Part shown: one piece after another, positions 1-6,946 of the stretch | Layout: each line of letters starts with the position of its first letter | Position numbering within the stretch: position 1 is the stretch's first letter | NCBI GenBank assembly: GCA_910585745.1 | Contig: CAJUFM010000076.1 | Coordinates: 1-13,766, forward strand | DNA from: an uncultured Eubacterium sp. | GTDB taxonomy: Bacteria > Bacillota > Clostridia > Lachnospirales > Lachnospiraceae | Length of the DNA: 13,766 nucleotides | Reading direction: 5' to 3' | Made by a program: the position numbers and the translations under genes | Notes under the pieces: model-generated | What the model saw: only the letters and a program-made list of their open reading frames with translations | Databases searched by the model: none | Told to the model about the DNA's origin: nothing

Positions 1-327
1 TATGCTTCCTTTTTGTTTCTAAGGAATGGTCAGTATTGTCGAATTCTGTCGATATAAGTGGAACTGTTGCTCTTGTAGGTTTTTGTATAATTATGTATAA
101 TTAAGATGATGTAATGCAAGATGGATATATAATAATAAATCAGACAAAAAACATGATGTAAAGTATGTCTTGATAACATTTCCCGTCATTGCATTTGGCC
201 ATGTAGGTGGTCTTATAGCACAGTACTGTCCTGAAAAGGATAAAATATGCTGCTCAGTATGGTGAAGAGATATCGGCACTTGGAAAAGTAGAGAAGAAAA
301 ATAGATAGAATCGGGAGGTATGGTGAT
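1..327. other. AT-rich upstream region without a clear gene
   Basis: No convincing coding sequence is seen here. Plus-strand frames are broken by stops, and the minus-strand open frames lack ribosome binding sites and overlap the gene that follows. One plus-strand frame ending near 264 stays open for about 50 codons and ends in CPEKDKICCSVW, but it has no start codon after its upstream stop, so it is at most a relic. The stretch holds a possible promoter around 73-101 and would form a leader of about 220 nt for the gene at 328. Base composition matches the accessory genes downstream rather than the housekeeping operon. Confidence 0.5.
73..101 (+). promoter_or_regulatory. possible sigma-A promoter upstream of the 270-aa ORF
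   Basis: A TTGTAG box (73-78) is followed after 17 bp by a perfect TATAAT (96-101). A second TATAAT sits at 86-91. The region is very AT-rich, so such boxes arise easily by chance. If real, transcription would start near 108 and run through an untranslated leader of about 220 nt to the gene at 328. Confidence 0.35.
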
Positions 328-1140
328 ATGGATGTTTTTGCAATAAAAAAAGGACGGGCACTGAAACTATCTGTAGATGAATTTGAAAAACAGACCTGCC
401 ATGATTATCCGTATTACAGAAAAAAGAAGGATAAAAGACTTTCACTGTATGCGATTTGCCCAGAATGTGGAAATCCGATACAGATTGTAAATATGTATGG
501 AGAGGAAATGATGCAGAATAGAACCCATAAAATAACCCTTTATGGAAAACATACAGGACGAGCTGTAGAAGGTTTTCCATATTGGGATGAAGAAGAGATG
601 AAAAACTGCTCCTTATATAAGCCATCTCCATTAGGGAATACGGAAATAAGAACAAAAACAGAAGAGTCCGAAGAAATAAAGGAAATTATTGAAAAGAATT
701 GGAGAAAGATAAAGCAGGATATTAGAGGTATCGTTGGAGTAAATTTAACAAATAAAGAAATGGAACATATGTATGAGGTGTTTATGGATTCCCATGCGTA
801 TAGTTATAAAGCAGTTAATAAGTATAATATCCCTTATGCTATGCTCAGATATCAGGAAACGATATTAATTTATAAATCCTTCTTGTTTGATTCTCCTATG
901 AGTGAGATTGTCAAAAAGAGAATTAATAGTAATAGTAAGTATTTTGCGATTTCGGATAAGAGAATAAATAAAAAGGGAAGTAAATATTATAAAATTGGCA
1001 TATATTTTACAAAGTATCAAAGGAAAGAACGCAAGCAATATATACATATGGTGATATATGAAGCTGATGGATCTGGAAAAAAAGACAGAAGTATTATCCT
1101 AGAAGAAAGAATAGAGATGAAATCATGGATTTATCAGTGA
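328..1140 (+). CDS. hypothetical protein with CPECG zinc-ribbon-like motif
   Basis: I do not recognise this 270-aa protein. The start at 328 is supported by GGGAGG at 313-318, 9 nt upstream. Near the N-terminus is CPECG (C44, C47) beside C24-H25, H67, H75 and C94, which could provide the remaining ligands of a zinc ribbon. The following stretch, HTGRAVEGFPYWDEEEMKNC (residues 75-94), is distinctive and could be the conserved core. The remainder is basic, with a charged helix around residues 108-140 and a lysine-rich region around 195-240 ending in strand-like segments (KYYKIGIYF, YIHMVIYEAD). There is no signal peptide or membrane segment. Nucleic-acid binding is plausible from charge and the cysteine motif, but this is inference. 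It lies upstream of a restriction-like pair, separated by 218 bp, so it need not belong to the same operon. Confidence 0.75.
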   Translation: MDVFAIKKGRALKLSVDEFEKQTCHDYPYYRKKKDKRLSLYAICPECGNPIQIVNMYGEEMMQNRTHKITLYGKHTGRAVEGFPYWDEEEMKNCSLYKPSPLGNTEIRTKTEESEEIKEIIEKNWRKIKQDIRGIVGVNLTNKEMEHMYEVFMDSHAYSYKAVNKYNIPYAMLRYQETILIYKSFLFDSPMSEIVKKRINSNSKYFAISDKRINKKGSKYYKIGIYFTKYQRKERKQYIHMVIYEADGSGKKDRSIILEERIEMKSWIYQ

Positions 1141-1358
1141 GTCCTCTTAGACGATTTGGAAGTATTTTGCAAAAACGAAACTATTCTTAATATAATATAA
1201 GGACGTGGTAAAAAGTTACACCTACGACAGCAACAACAACTGGGAGGAAATGAAGAGCTGCTCCACGTGGACACCTTAAATAGGGATACGGAAAAAGACT
1301 CTGTTGTTATTTTTAAAATAGGTGTAAATTAAGCAATAAATATGAATAAGGGGGACAG
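1141..1358. other. intergenic region with nested inverted repeats
   Basis: This 218-bp gap has no clear gene. It carries a perfect 9-bp inverted repeat, TTACACCTA (1216-1224) and TAGGTGTAA (1319-1327). Inside it are AACAACA (1232-1238) with TGTTGTT (1302-1308) and the self-complementary CCACGTGG (1263-1270), whose left half also matches ACGTGG at 1203-1208. A 24-codon GTG-started frame (1205-1279) ends SYTYDSNNNWEEMKSC-STWTP and looks protein-like, but its Shine-Dalgarno spacing is too short, so it may be the tail of a lost gene. No typical terminator with a T-tract follows the gene ending at 1140. Confidence 0.45.
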
Positions 1359-1814
1359 ATGATAGATACAAGCAAATCGAGTTCTGTTGAACAACAGAAG
1401 GCAGAATTATTTATTGCGGATGTTGTAGAAAAGTGGCTTGATTGTAAATTAGAGCGAAGAGCAAAGGTAGTTCTTGGCGAAGGAGTACATATTGAGCCTG
1501 ATTTATATTCAGAAGATGAAAGAATTATATGCGAGATATTCGCTCATATAGGAGATTTAAAAGTAGGGCAGAAGCATAAAATATCGCAGGATATTTTGAA
1601 AATGTTATTGTTAGAGAAAAGCACAGGTTTTCAATACAGAAAAATTATTGTTGTAGCTGATGATAATGTTGAAAAATACCTGCATGGAAAATCATTTATT
1701 GCCGAAAGCATCCGGCAGTTTGGAATAGAAGTAAAGAAGATTAATCTTTCTGACGAAGTTCGTACAAGTGTATCAAATGCACAAGCCAGACAGATTATGA
1801 TAAATTCCAATTAA
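1359..1814 (+). CDS. small nuclease-like protein, partner of the GmrSD-like gene
   Basis: This 151-aa protein is not recognised by name. AGGGGGA just upstream of ATG 1359 gives a ribosome binding site at short spacing. A core compatible with the PD-(D/E)xK nuclease fold is visible: E46-P47-D48, then strand IICEIF with E59, then lysines K68, K72 and K74 leading into a helix (ISQDILKMLLLEK), then strand RKIIVVADD (94-102) and strand IEVKKINL (123-130). The canonical ExK is E59-x-F61, so the catalytic lysine would have to be a displaced one such as K68, or the domain could be inactive or only DNA-binding. The next gene starts 19 nt downstream behind its own AGGAGG, so the two are almost certainly cotranscribed. 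That supports a role as specificity, nuclease or regulatory subunit of the GmrSD-like enzyme. The nuclease reading is inference from motif order. Confidence 0.7.
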   Translation: MIDTSKSSSVEQQKAELFIADVVEKWLDCKLERRAKVVLGEGVHIEPDLYSEDERIICEIFAHIGDLKVGQKHKISQDILKMLLLEKSTGFQYRKIIVVADDNVEKYLHGKSFIAESIRQFGIEVKKINLSDEVRTSVSNAQARQIMINSN

Positions 1815-1833
1815 TGTATAGGAGGAAAAAGGT

Positions 1834-3591
1834 ATGGCATACCAGACAGCACTAACTATAGAAAGTGTTTTAAAAGACATTGATGCAAAGAAATATTTGC
1901 TACCATCGATTCAGAGGGAATTTGTATGGAGTACAAAGCAAATAGAGAAACTTTTTGACAGCCTTATGATGGATTATCATATTAATGCATTTCTTTTTTG
2001 GAAAGTACCAAAGGAGAAAGCAAAGGAATTTAGCTTTTATGAATTTTTGAGAGATTATCATCAGAGAACAGGGAGACACAATCCAAAGGCAAATATAAGT
2101 GGTTCTGATGATATTATTGCTATTCTGGACGGACAGCAAAGGATGACTTCCCTTTATATTGGTTTGAAAGGGTCATATACATATAAGATCTCACATAAGA
2201 GATGGGATAACCCACAGGCTTATCCTGCGAGAAAACTGTATCTTAATGTGCTTGCAGAATCTGAAGACTCAGATTTGACATATGATTTTAGATTTTTGAC
2301 AGCTTCAGAAGTTAAGAGAATGAATGAACAGAAAGACCCAACAGGAAATCCAGTTTACTTTTGGTATTTGGTTGGGGATATTCTTGATGTAAAAGAAGAA
2401 TTTGAAATCAATAACATTCTGTTTGATAATAATCTGAATATGTTGCCACAGGCCAAATTTGCTAATAAGGCATTATTCAAATTGTTTACAGTTATAAGAA
2501 GAAACCAAACAATAAGCTACTATCTAGAAGAAAGCACAGAACTTGATAAGGTGTTAAATATTTTTATTCGAGTGAATAGTGGTGGTACTACATTAAGCTA
2601 TTCAGACTTGTTACTTTCGTTTGCAACTGCTCAATGGAAAGAAAAGGATGCCCGTGAAGAATTGAATAAATTCATGGATGAAGTAAATTTGATCGGACGT
2701 GGATTTAATGTAGGAAAAGATATCATTCTGAAGTCTTGTCTGGTTTTAAGTGGATTTTCAGATATTTCATTTAAGGCAGATAATTTCAATCGTTCTAATA
2801 TGCTGGTCATTGAGCGGAATTGGGATGAACTTACAAATGCCTTCAGAATGGCGGTAGAACTGATATCTTCATTTGGATACAGTAGAGAGAATATTACATC
2901 AAACAACTTGATCATTCCGATTGCCTACTATATTAAATCAACTGATAGTCCGGCAAACTTTGTGACATCTAGTGTCTATGCGGAGGATAGAAGACTTATC
3001 AAGAAATGGTTTATTGCTTCATTACTTAATAGAGTATTTAGTTTTATGCCTGACGGCTTATTAAAACCTGTAAGAACTATTATTGACAATAATCCGGGCA
3101 AGTTCCCATACGAGAAAATTGTTGATTATTTCCGTGGAACTAACAGAGATATTCTGTTTACTGATGATAGTATTGATAACTTGTTATGGACAAAGTATGG
3201 TGCAGGAGATTTACTGATCGTGTTATCTGTTTTGTATCCTTGGGCAGATTTAAAGAACAACTTCCATATCGACCATATCTATCCAAAGAGTAAGTTTACT
3301 ACCAAGAAACTTGCGAAGAGAGGAATTCCAGAAGATAAATTTTCTAATTATATCGATAATGTTAATTATCTTGGAAATCTTCAATTATTAGAGGCAACTC
3401 CTAATGAAGAGAAGAGTAACAAGGACTTTGATGAATGGTTGAAAGAGGCATTCCCAAATCCAGATCAGCTTAAGGCGTATAAAGAGAAACATTTTATCCC
3501 TGATGTTGATTTGGCGTTTAGTAATTTCGAGGAATTCTTGGGTGCGAGAGAAGAACTGATCGTAGCTGCCCTAAAAAAAGAATTGATGTGA
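1834..3591 (+). CDS. GmrSD-like restriction protein (DUF262 + DUF1524/HNH)
   Basis: This 585-aa cytoplasmic protein has the two-domain layout of single-chain GmrSD-family enzymes. The N-terminal DUF262 (ParB/GmrS-like) domain shows PSIQREFVW (24-32), DGQQRMTS (99-106), the signature nucleotide-site motif, and IFIRVNSGGTTLS (243-255). The C-terminal DUF1524/HNH-like domain shows HIDHIYPKS (478-486) followed by VNYLGNLQLLEATPNEEKSNK (510-530, key residues N511, N515, N524, N529, K530), the usual beta-beta-alpha-metal arrangement with H481 as likely general base. In characterised relatives (GmrSD, BrxU, SspE) the DUF262 part hydrolyses NTP and the HNH part nicks or cuts modified or foreign DNA. 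All key motifs are intact, so activity is expected. AGGAGG at about 1821-1826 precedes ATG 1834. The substrate, modified or unmodified DNA, cannot be read from sequence. No methyltransferase gene is nearby, which fits a type IV-like, modification-dependent mode. Confidence 0.88.
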   Translation: MAYQTALTIESVLKDIDAKKYLLPSIQREFVWSTKQIEKLFDSLMMDYHINAFLFWKVPKEKAKEFSFYEFLRDYHQRTGRHNPKANISGSDDIIAILDGQQRMTSLYIGLKGSYTYKISHKRWDNPQAYPARKLYLNVLAESEDSDLTYDFRFLTASEVKRMNEQKDPTGNPVYFWYLVGDILDVKEEFEINNILFDNNLNMLPQAKFANKALFKLFTVIRRNQTISYYLEESTELDKVLNIFIRVNSGGTTLSYSDLLLSFATAQWKEKDAREELNKFMDEVNLIGRGFNVGKDIILKSCLVLSGFSDISFKADNFNRSNMLVIERNWDELTNAFRMAVELISSFGYSRENITSNNLIIPIAYYIKSTDSPANFVTSSVYAEDRRLIKKWFIASLLNRVFSFMPDGLLKPVRTIIDNNPGKFPYEKIVDYFRGTNRDILFTDDSIDNLLWTKYGAGDLLIVLSVLYPWADLKNNFHIDHIYPKSKFTTKKLAKRGIPEDKFSNYIDNVNYLGNLQLLEATPNEEKSNKDFDEWLKEAFPNPDQLKAYKEKHFIPDVDLAFSNFEEFLGAREELIVAALKKELM

Positions 3592-3605
3592 AAACGGCGC
3601 CCTTG

Positions 3606-3863
3606 TTATAAAAAACGATAAATAATACCGGCGATCACGATGCCGATGATGCTGGCGATGGTAAATTTGATCTTGAGGCCGAAGGTGAGGATGAGAACCC
3701 CGAGATTTAATGTGATGGGATTATCCAATCCGAAAGTTTTCCCAAAGGAAAGCCAGGAGAGTCCGGAGATTCCCTCCGTCATCTGGGCGATAAAACTTCC
3801 CAGTACGATACCCGCCAGCAGCAGTAAAAACAGCGCCCATGTATTTTTCCCAGTTCTTGCCAT
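3606..3863 (-). CDS. DUF4321 family small membrane protein
   Basis: The 85-aa product matches the DUF4321 family of small membrane proteins in Firmicutes. It starts MARTGKNTW, then has a hydrophobic segment (about residues 9-28, LFLLLLAGIVLGSFIAQM), a short polar or amphipathic stretch with LSWLSFGKTFGLDNP, and two further hydrophobic stretches (about 51-62 and 67-84) ending IYRFL. It therefore spans the membrane two or three times. The minus-strand start is supported by AAGGAG 8 nt before the ATG. The function of the family is unknown to me. It is convergent with the GmrSD-like gene, with only 14 bp between their stop codons, and divergent from dgt. Its composition is like the housekeeping genes rather than the AT-rich genes beside it. 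Confidence 0.85.
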   Translation of the reverse strand: MARTGKNTWALFLLLLAGIVLGSFIAQMTEGISGLSWLSFGKTFGLDNPITLNLGVLILTFGLKIKFTIASIIGIVIAGIIYRFL

Positions 3864-3972
3864 ATGTAATACTCCTTCTGAATATAATGAAATATATTGA
3901 ATCTGTTATTCTGTCTGGATGGCATGCATACTTGAAAAAATATCCTTCGTATAACTATCTAAAACTTAATTT

Positions 3973-4025
3973 ATGTTGTACCAGAATCCTGCCGTCCATT
4001 TATCCTAAAAGTAAGTGTACAACAT
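3973..4025. repeat. 9-bp inverted repeat in the DUF4321-dgt intergenic region
   Basis: ATGTTGTAC (3973-3981) and GTACAACAT (4017-4025) are perfect inverted copies separated by 35 bp, in the 258-bp divergent intergenic region. It could be an operator, the stem of a small RNA, or the ends of a tiny mobile fragment. There is no T-tract, so it is not an obvious terminator. No clear sigma-A promoter for dgt was identified in the rest of this region. Confidence 0.4.
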
Positions 4026-4121
4026 CATGAAAAAATAATCAATAAGAAAAAAAGGAAATTCCTCTTTCGCGTTGAAATAATAAAGTGTAGGTGTTTTTCT
4101 GAGAAGAAAAGGGGTACATAG

Positions 4122-5132
4122 ATGACATTACGGGAAGAGTTTGAGCAGAGGGAACATGATATATTCAGTCCCTTTGCCGCATTCAGTGACCAGTCTCTGG
4201 GAAGAGACCATCCAGAGGAACCCTGTGACCTGCGTCCAGTCTATCAGAGGGACCGGGACCGGATCCTTCACTCCAAGGCATTTCGCAGGCTGAAGGGAAA
4301 AACTCAGGTTTTTCTGGCACCGGAGGGAGACCATTACCGGACCAGACTGACCCATACGCTGGAGGTGTCGCAGAATGCGAGAACCATAGCCAAGGCGCTG
4401 CGTCTGAATGAGGACCTGGCAGAGGCGGTGGCACTGGGTCATGATCTGGGGCATACGCCTTTTGGACATGCTGGAGAGCGGATGCTGGACCGGATCTGTT
4501 CTGATGGTTTTCATCATCAGCTCCAGAGTGTTCGGGTGGTGGAGAGCCTGGAGAAAAACGGAAGAGGTTTGAATTTGACGAAAGAAGTCCGTGATGGGAT
4601 ACTGAATCATTCTACTTCCGGCAGCCCGTCAACACTGGAGGGAAAGATCGTAAGGCTCTGTGACAAGATCGCCTATGTAAATTCGGATATCGACGATGCC
4701 ATCCGGGGAAGGATCATCCGGGAGACAGATCTGCCTGCCGGGTGTGTACAGGTGCTTGGTGCTACGCTCAGAGAGCGGCTGAATACACTGATACATGATA
4801 TCGTCAGTAACAGCATGGGGAAAGAAGACATCATAATGTCCGATGAAAAATATGAGGCATTGCTCCATCTCCGTCGGTACATGTTTGCTAATGTGTACAT
4901 AAATTCTGTGGCGAAGGCAGAAGAGGGAAAAGCCGAACGAATGATAGGACAGCTTTTTGAGTATTATGTAAAACATATGGAGGAATTGCCAGAGGAATAT
5001 ACAAGAATGATATGGGAGCAGGGGGAGACCGTGGAGCGTGTGGTGTGTGACTATATTGCCGGTATGACAGACCGGTATGCCGTATCCACCTACCAGAGTC
5101 TGATGATACCGAAGACATGGAGGGTCTACTGA
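4122..5132 (+). CDS. dgt: deoxyguanosinetriphosphate triphosphohydrolase-like protein (HD superfamily)
   Basis: This 336-aa enzyme belongs to the short dGTPase-like branch of the HD phosphohydrolases, which split dNTPs into deoxynucleoside and triphosphate. The metal-binding residues are visible: H78 in RLTHTLEV, H107-D108 in GHDLGHTPFGHAGE, and D181 in CDKIAYVNSDIDD. The N-terminal RDRILHSKAFRRLKGKTQVF (45-64) is typical of the family. A GGGG Shine-Dalgarno (4111-4114) lies 7 nt before the ATG. It is the first gene of a tight operon, with dnaG following after 19 nt. Placement just ahead of primase suggests that dNTP pool control is coupled to replication initiation. The preferred dNTP cannot be inferred. 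Family assignment is strong. Confidence 0.93.
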   Translation: MTLREEFEQREHDIFSPFAAFSDQSLGRDHPEEPCDLRPVYQRDRDRILHSKAFRRLKGKTQVFLAPEGDHYRTRLTHTLEVSQNARTIAKALRLNEDLAEAVALGHDLGHTPFGHAGERMLDRICSDGFHHQLQSVRVVESLEKNGRGLNLTKEVRDGILNHSTSGSPSTLEGKIVRLCDKIAYVNSDIDDAIRGRIIRETDLPAGCVQVLGATLRERLNTLIHDIVSNSMGKEDIIMSDEKYEALLHLRRYMFANVYINSVAKAEEGKAERMIGQLFEYYVKHMEELPEEYTRMIWEQGETVERVVCDYIAGMTDRYAVSTYQSLMIPKTWRVY

Positions 5133-5151
5133 CAGGAGGGCAGGCTGGCAG

Positions 5152-6921
5152 ATGTATTACAGTGAGGAGTTTATCGAGGAAGTCCGTCAGAGAAATGATA
5201 TCGTGGATGTGATTTCCGGCTATGTCAATTTAAAAAAAAGCGGGAGTAACTTTACAGGATTATGTCCGTTCCACAATGAAAAGACACCTTCTTTTTCGGT
5301 TTCGGGAGGGAAGCAGATGTATTACTGCTTTGGCTGCGGGGCAGGTGGAAATGTCTTTACCTTTCTTATGGAATATGAAAACCTGACATTTCCGGAAGCT
5401 TTGGAACAGCTGGCTGGCCGCGCCGGTATGGCACTGCCGGAAAAAAGCAATTCCGAGGAGGACCGGAGACGGCGGAATACAAGGGAACGGATTCTGGAAA
5501 TTTATAAAATAGCTGCCAATTATTTTTATGCAAAACTCAATTCCGGGCGGGGAGAAGAGGCAAAAAAGTATCTTCTGCGAAGGGAGCTTTCCGAGGAAAC
5601 GATACGCCGGTTTGGTCTGGGATATTCGGACAAGTTCAGCGATGATCTGTATCAATACATGAAAAAGAAAGGTTTTGACGATACTATACTAAACCAGACA
5701 GGATTGTTTACCTTTCATGAAAAAAAAGGCGTTTATGATAAGTTCTGGAACCGGGTCATGTATCCGATCATGGACCGGTCGGGAAAGGTGATCGCCTTTG
5801 GCGGCAGGGTAATGGGAGATGGAAAGCCGAAATATCTGAACTCACCGGAGACAATGGTCTTTGATAAGAGCCGGAACCTGTACGGAATGAATTTCGTACA
5901 CGGAAAGCAGGACCAGGGCATGATCATCTGCGAAGGGTATATGGATGTGATCGCCCTTCACCAGGCGGGATTTACCAATGCGGTGGCGTCTCTTGGCACA
6001 GCATTTACAAGCCAGCAGAGCAGTCTTTTGAAGAGATATACGGATACTGTCTACCTCTGCTATGACAGCGACGGCGCCGGCGTCAAGGCAGCGCTCCGGG
6101 CTATTCCCATGTTGAAAGAGGCGGGATTGACGGTGCGGGTTATTGACATGCAACCTTATAAGGATCCCGACGAATTTATCAAGGGGTTGTCGGCAGAGGA
6201 GTTCCGGAATCGCATTCATTCCGCGCAGAACAGTTTTTTCTATGAAATAGGTATACTCCAGAGAGAATACGATATGGGAGATCCCGAAGAAAAGACAAAA
6301 TTTATGAATGAGGCGGCAAAAAAATGCCTGACGTTTGAAAATGAAATAGAGAGAAATAATTATATAGAGGCGTTTTCCAGGGAATATGGGATCCGCAGTG
6401 AAGATTTCAGACAGCTGGTAAAGCATTATGCGGCGGCAGCAGTGGGAATCCAATATGAAAAAATAAAGAGTGAGAGACAGAAAAAGAAAGAAAGCGGGAA
6501 AGAGGATGGCATAGGGCAGATTCAGGCAATCCTGCTGACATGGATCAGTGAAGACCTGTCCTTATACCCCGTTGTCAAAGAGACGATCCTGCCGGAAGAT
6601 TTTCTGGATGAACCATACCGGGAAGTGGCAAAGCTGCTTTATGAACAGGCGGAGACAGGAAGCATGTCGCCGGCAACGATCATCAGCAGGTTTGACAGTA
6701 AGGAGAAACAATCCGTGGTGGCGGGACTGTTCAACCGCCAGGTAAAAGAAGTCAGAGAACACGTGGAGCGGGAAAAGGCACTGAACGAGGTCGTGAAGAC
6801 ACTAAAGAAAGCGAGTCTGGAGAAGCAGAGCAGAGAGATCACAGATTTGTCCCAGCTGCAGGCATTGATCGCAGAGAAAAAGAAACTGGAACATCTGAGC
6901 CTGAGACTGCCGGTACAGTGA
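5152..6921 (+). CDS. dnaG: DNA primase
   Basis: DnaG synthesises the RNA primers for lagging-strand and restart replication, working with DnaB helicase. The 589-aa length is normal. The N-terminal CHC2 zinc-binding domain has C38-x2-H41 and C59-x2-C62 (CPFHNEKTPSF, YYCFGCGAGG). The catalytic core follows, with YPIMDRSGKVIAFGGRV (204-220) and PKYLNSPET. The TOPRIM site is E261-G-Y-x-D265, D305 and D307 in YDSDGAG, and KDPDEF near 337-342. The C-terminal part from about 430 is a helical DnaB-binding domain, much less conserved, as expected. CAGGAGGG (5133-5140) lies 11 nt upstream of the ATG. It is the second gene of the dgt operon and is followed closely by rpoD, the classical primase-sigma coupling. 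Confidence 0.98.
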   Translation: MYYSEEFIEEVRQRNDIVDVISGYVNLKKSGSNFTGLCPFHNEKTPSFSVSGGKQMYYCFGCGAGGNVFTFLMEYENLTFPEALEQLAGRAGMALPEKSNSEEDRRRRNTRERILEIYKIAANYFYAKLNSGRGEEAKKYLLRRELSEETIRRFGLGYSDKFSDDLYQYMKKKGFDDTILNQTGLFTFHEKKGVYDKFWNRVMYPIMDRSGKVIAFGGRVMGDGKPKYLNSPETMVFDKSRNLYGMNFVHGKQDQGMIICEGYMDVIALHQAGFTNAVASLGTAFTSQQSSLLKRYTDTVYLCYDSDGAGVKAALRAIPMLKEAGLTVRVIDMQPYKDPDEFIKGLSAEEFRNRIHSAQNSFFYEIGILQREYDMGDPEEKTKFMNEAAKKCLTFENEIERNNYIEAFSREYGIRSEDFRQLVKHYAAAAVGIQYEKIKSERQKKKESGKEDGIGQIQAILLTWISEDLSLYPVVKETILPEDFLDEPYREVAKLLYEQAETGSMSPATIISRFDSKEKQSVVAGLFNRQVKEVREHVEREKALNEVVKTLKKASLEKQSREITDLSQLQALIAEKKKLEHLSLRLPVQ

Positions 6922-6946
6922 TGTCGATAGAATGAAGGAGGAAGAC

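Noticed and set aside
115..264. Plus-strand open frame of about 50 codons ending CPEKDKICCSVW
   Set aside because: It has no start codon after its upstream stop and no ribosome binding site. It may be a relic, but it cannot be supported as a gene.
254..655. 133-aa minus-strand open frame
   Set aside because: It overlaps the better supported plus-strand gene at 328, lacks a ribosome binding site and has the Phe/Ser/Leu-rich look of an antisense shadow.
3640..4030. Plus-strand frames of 86 and 63 aa across the DUF4321 region
   Set aside because: The first is antisense to the DUF4321 gene, and neither has a ribosome binding site or protein-like character.
6932..6946. Earlier ATG for rpoD
   Set aside because: The Shine-Dalgarno AAGGAGGAAG lies within this 5-codon extension and is correctly spaced for ATG 6947, so the later start is preferred.
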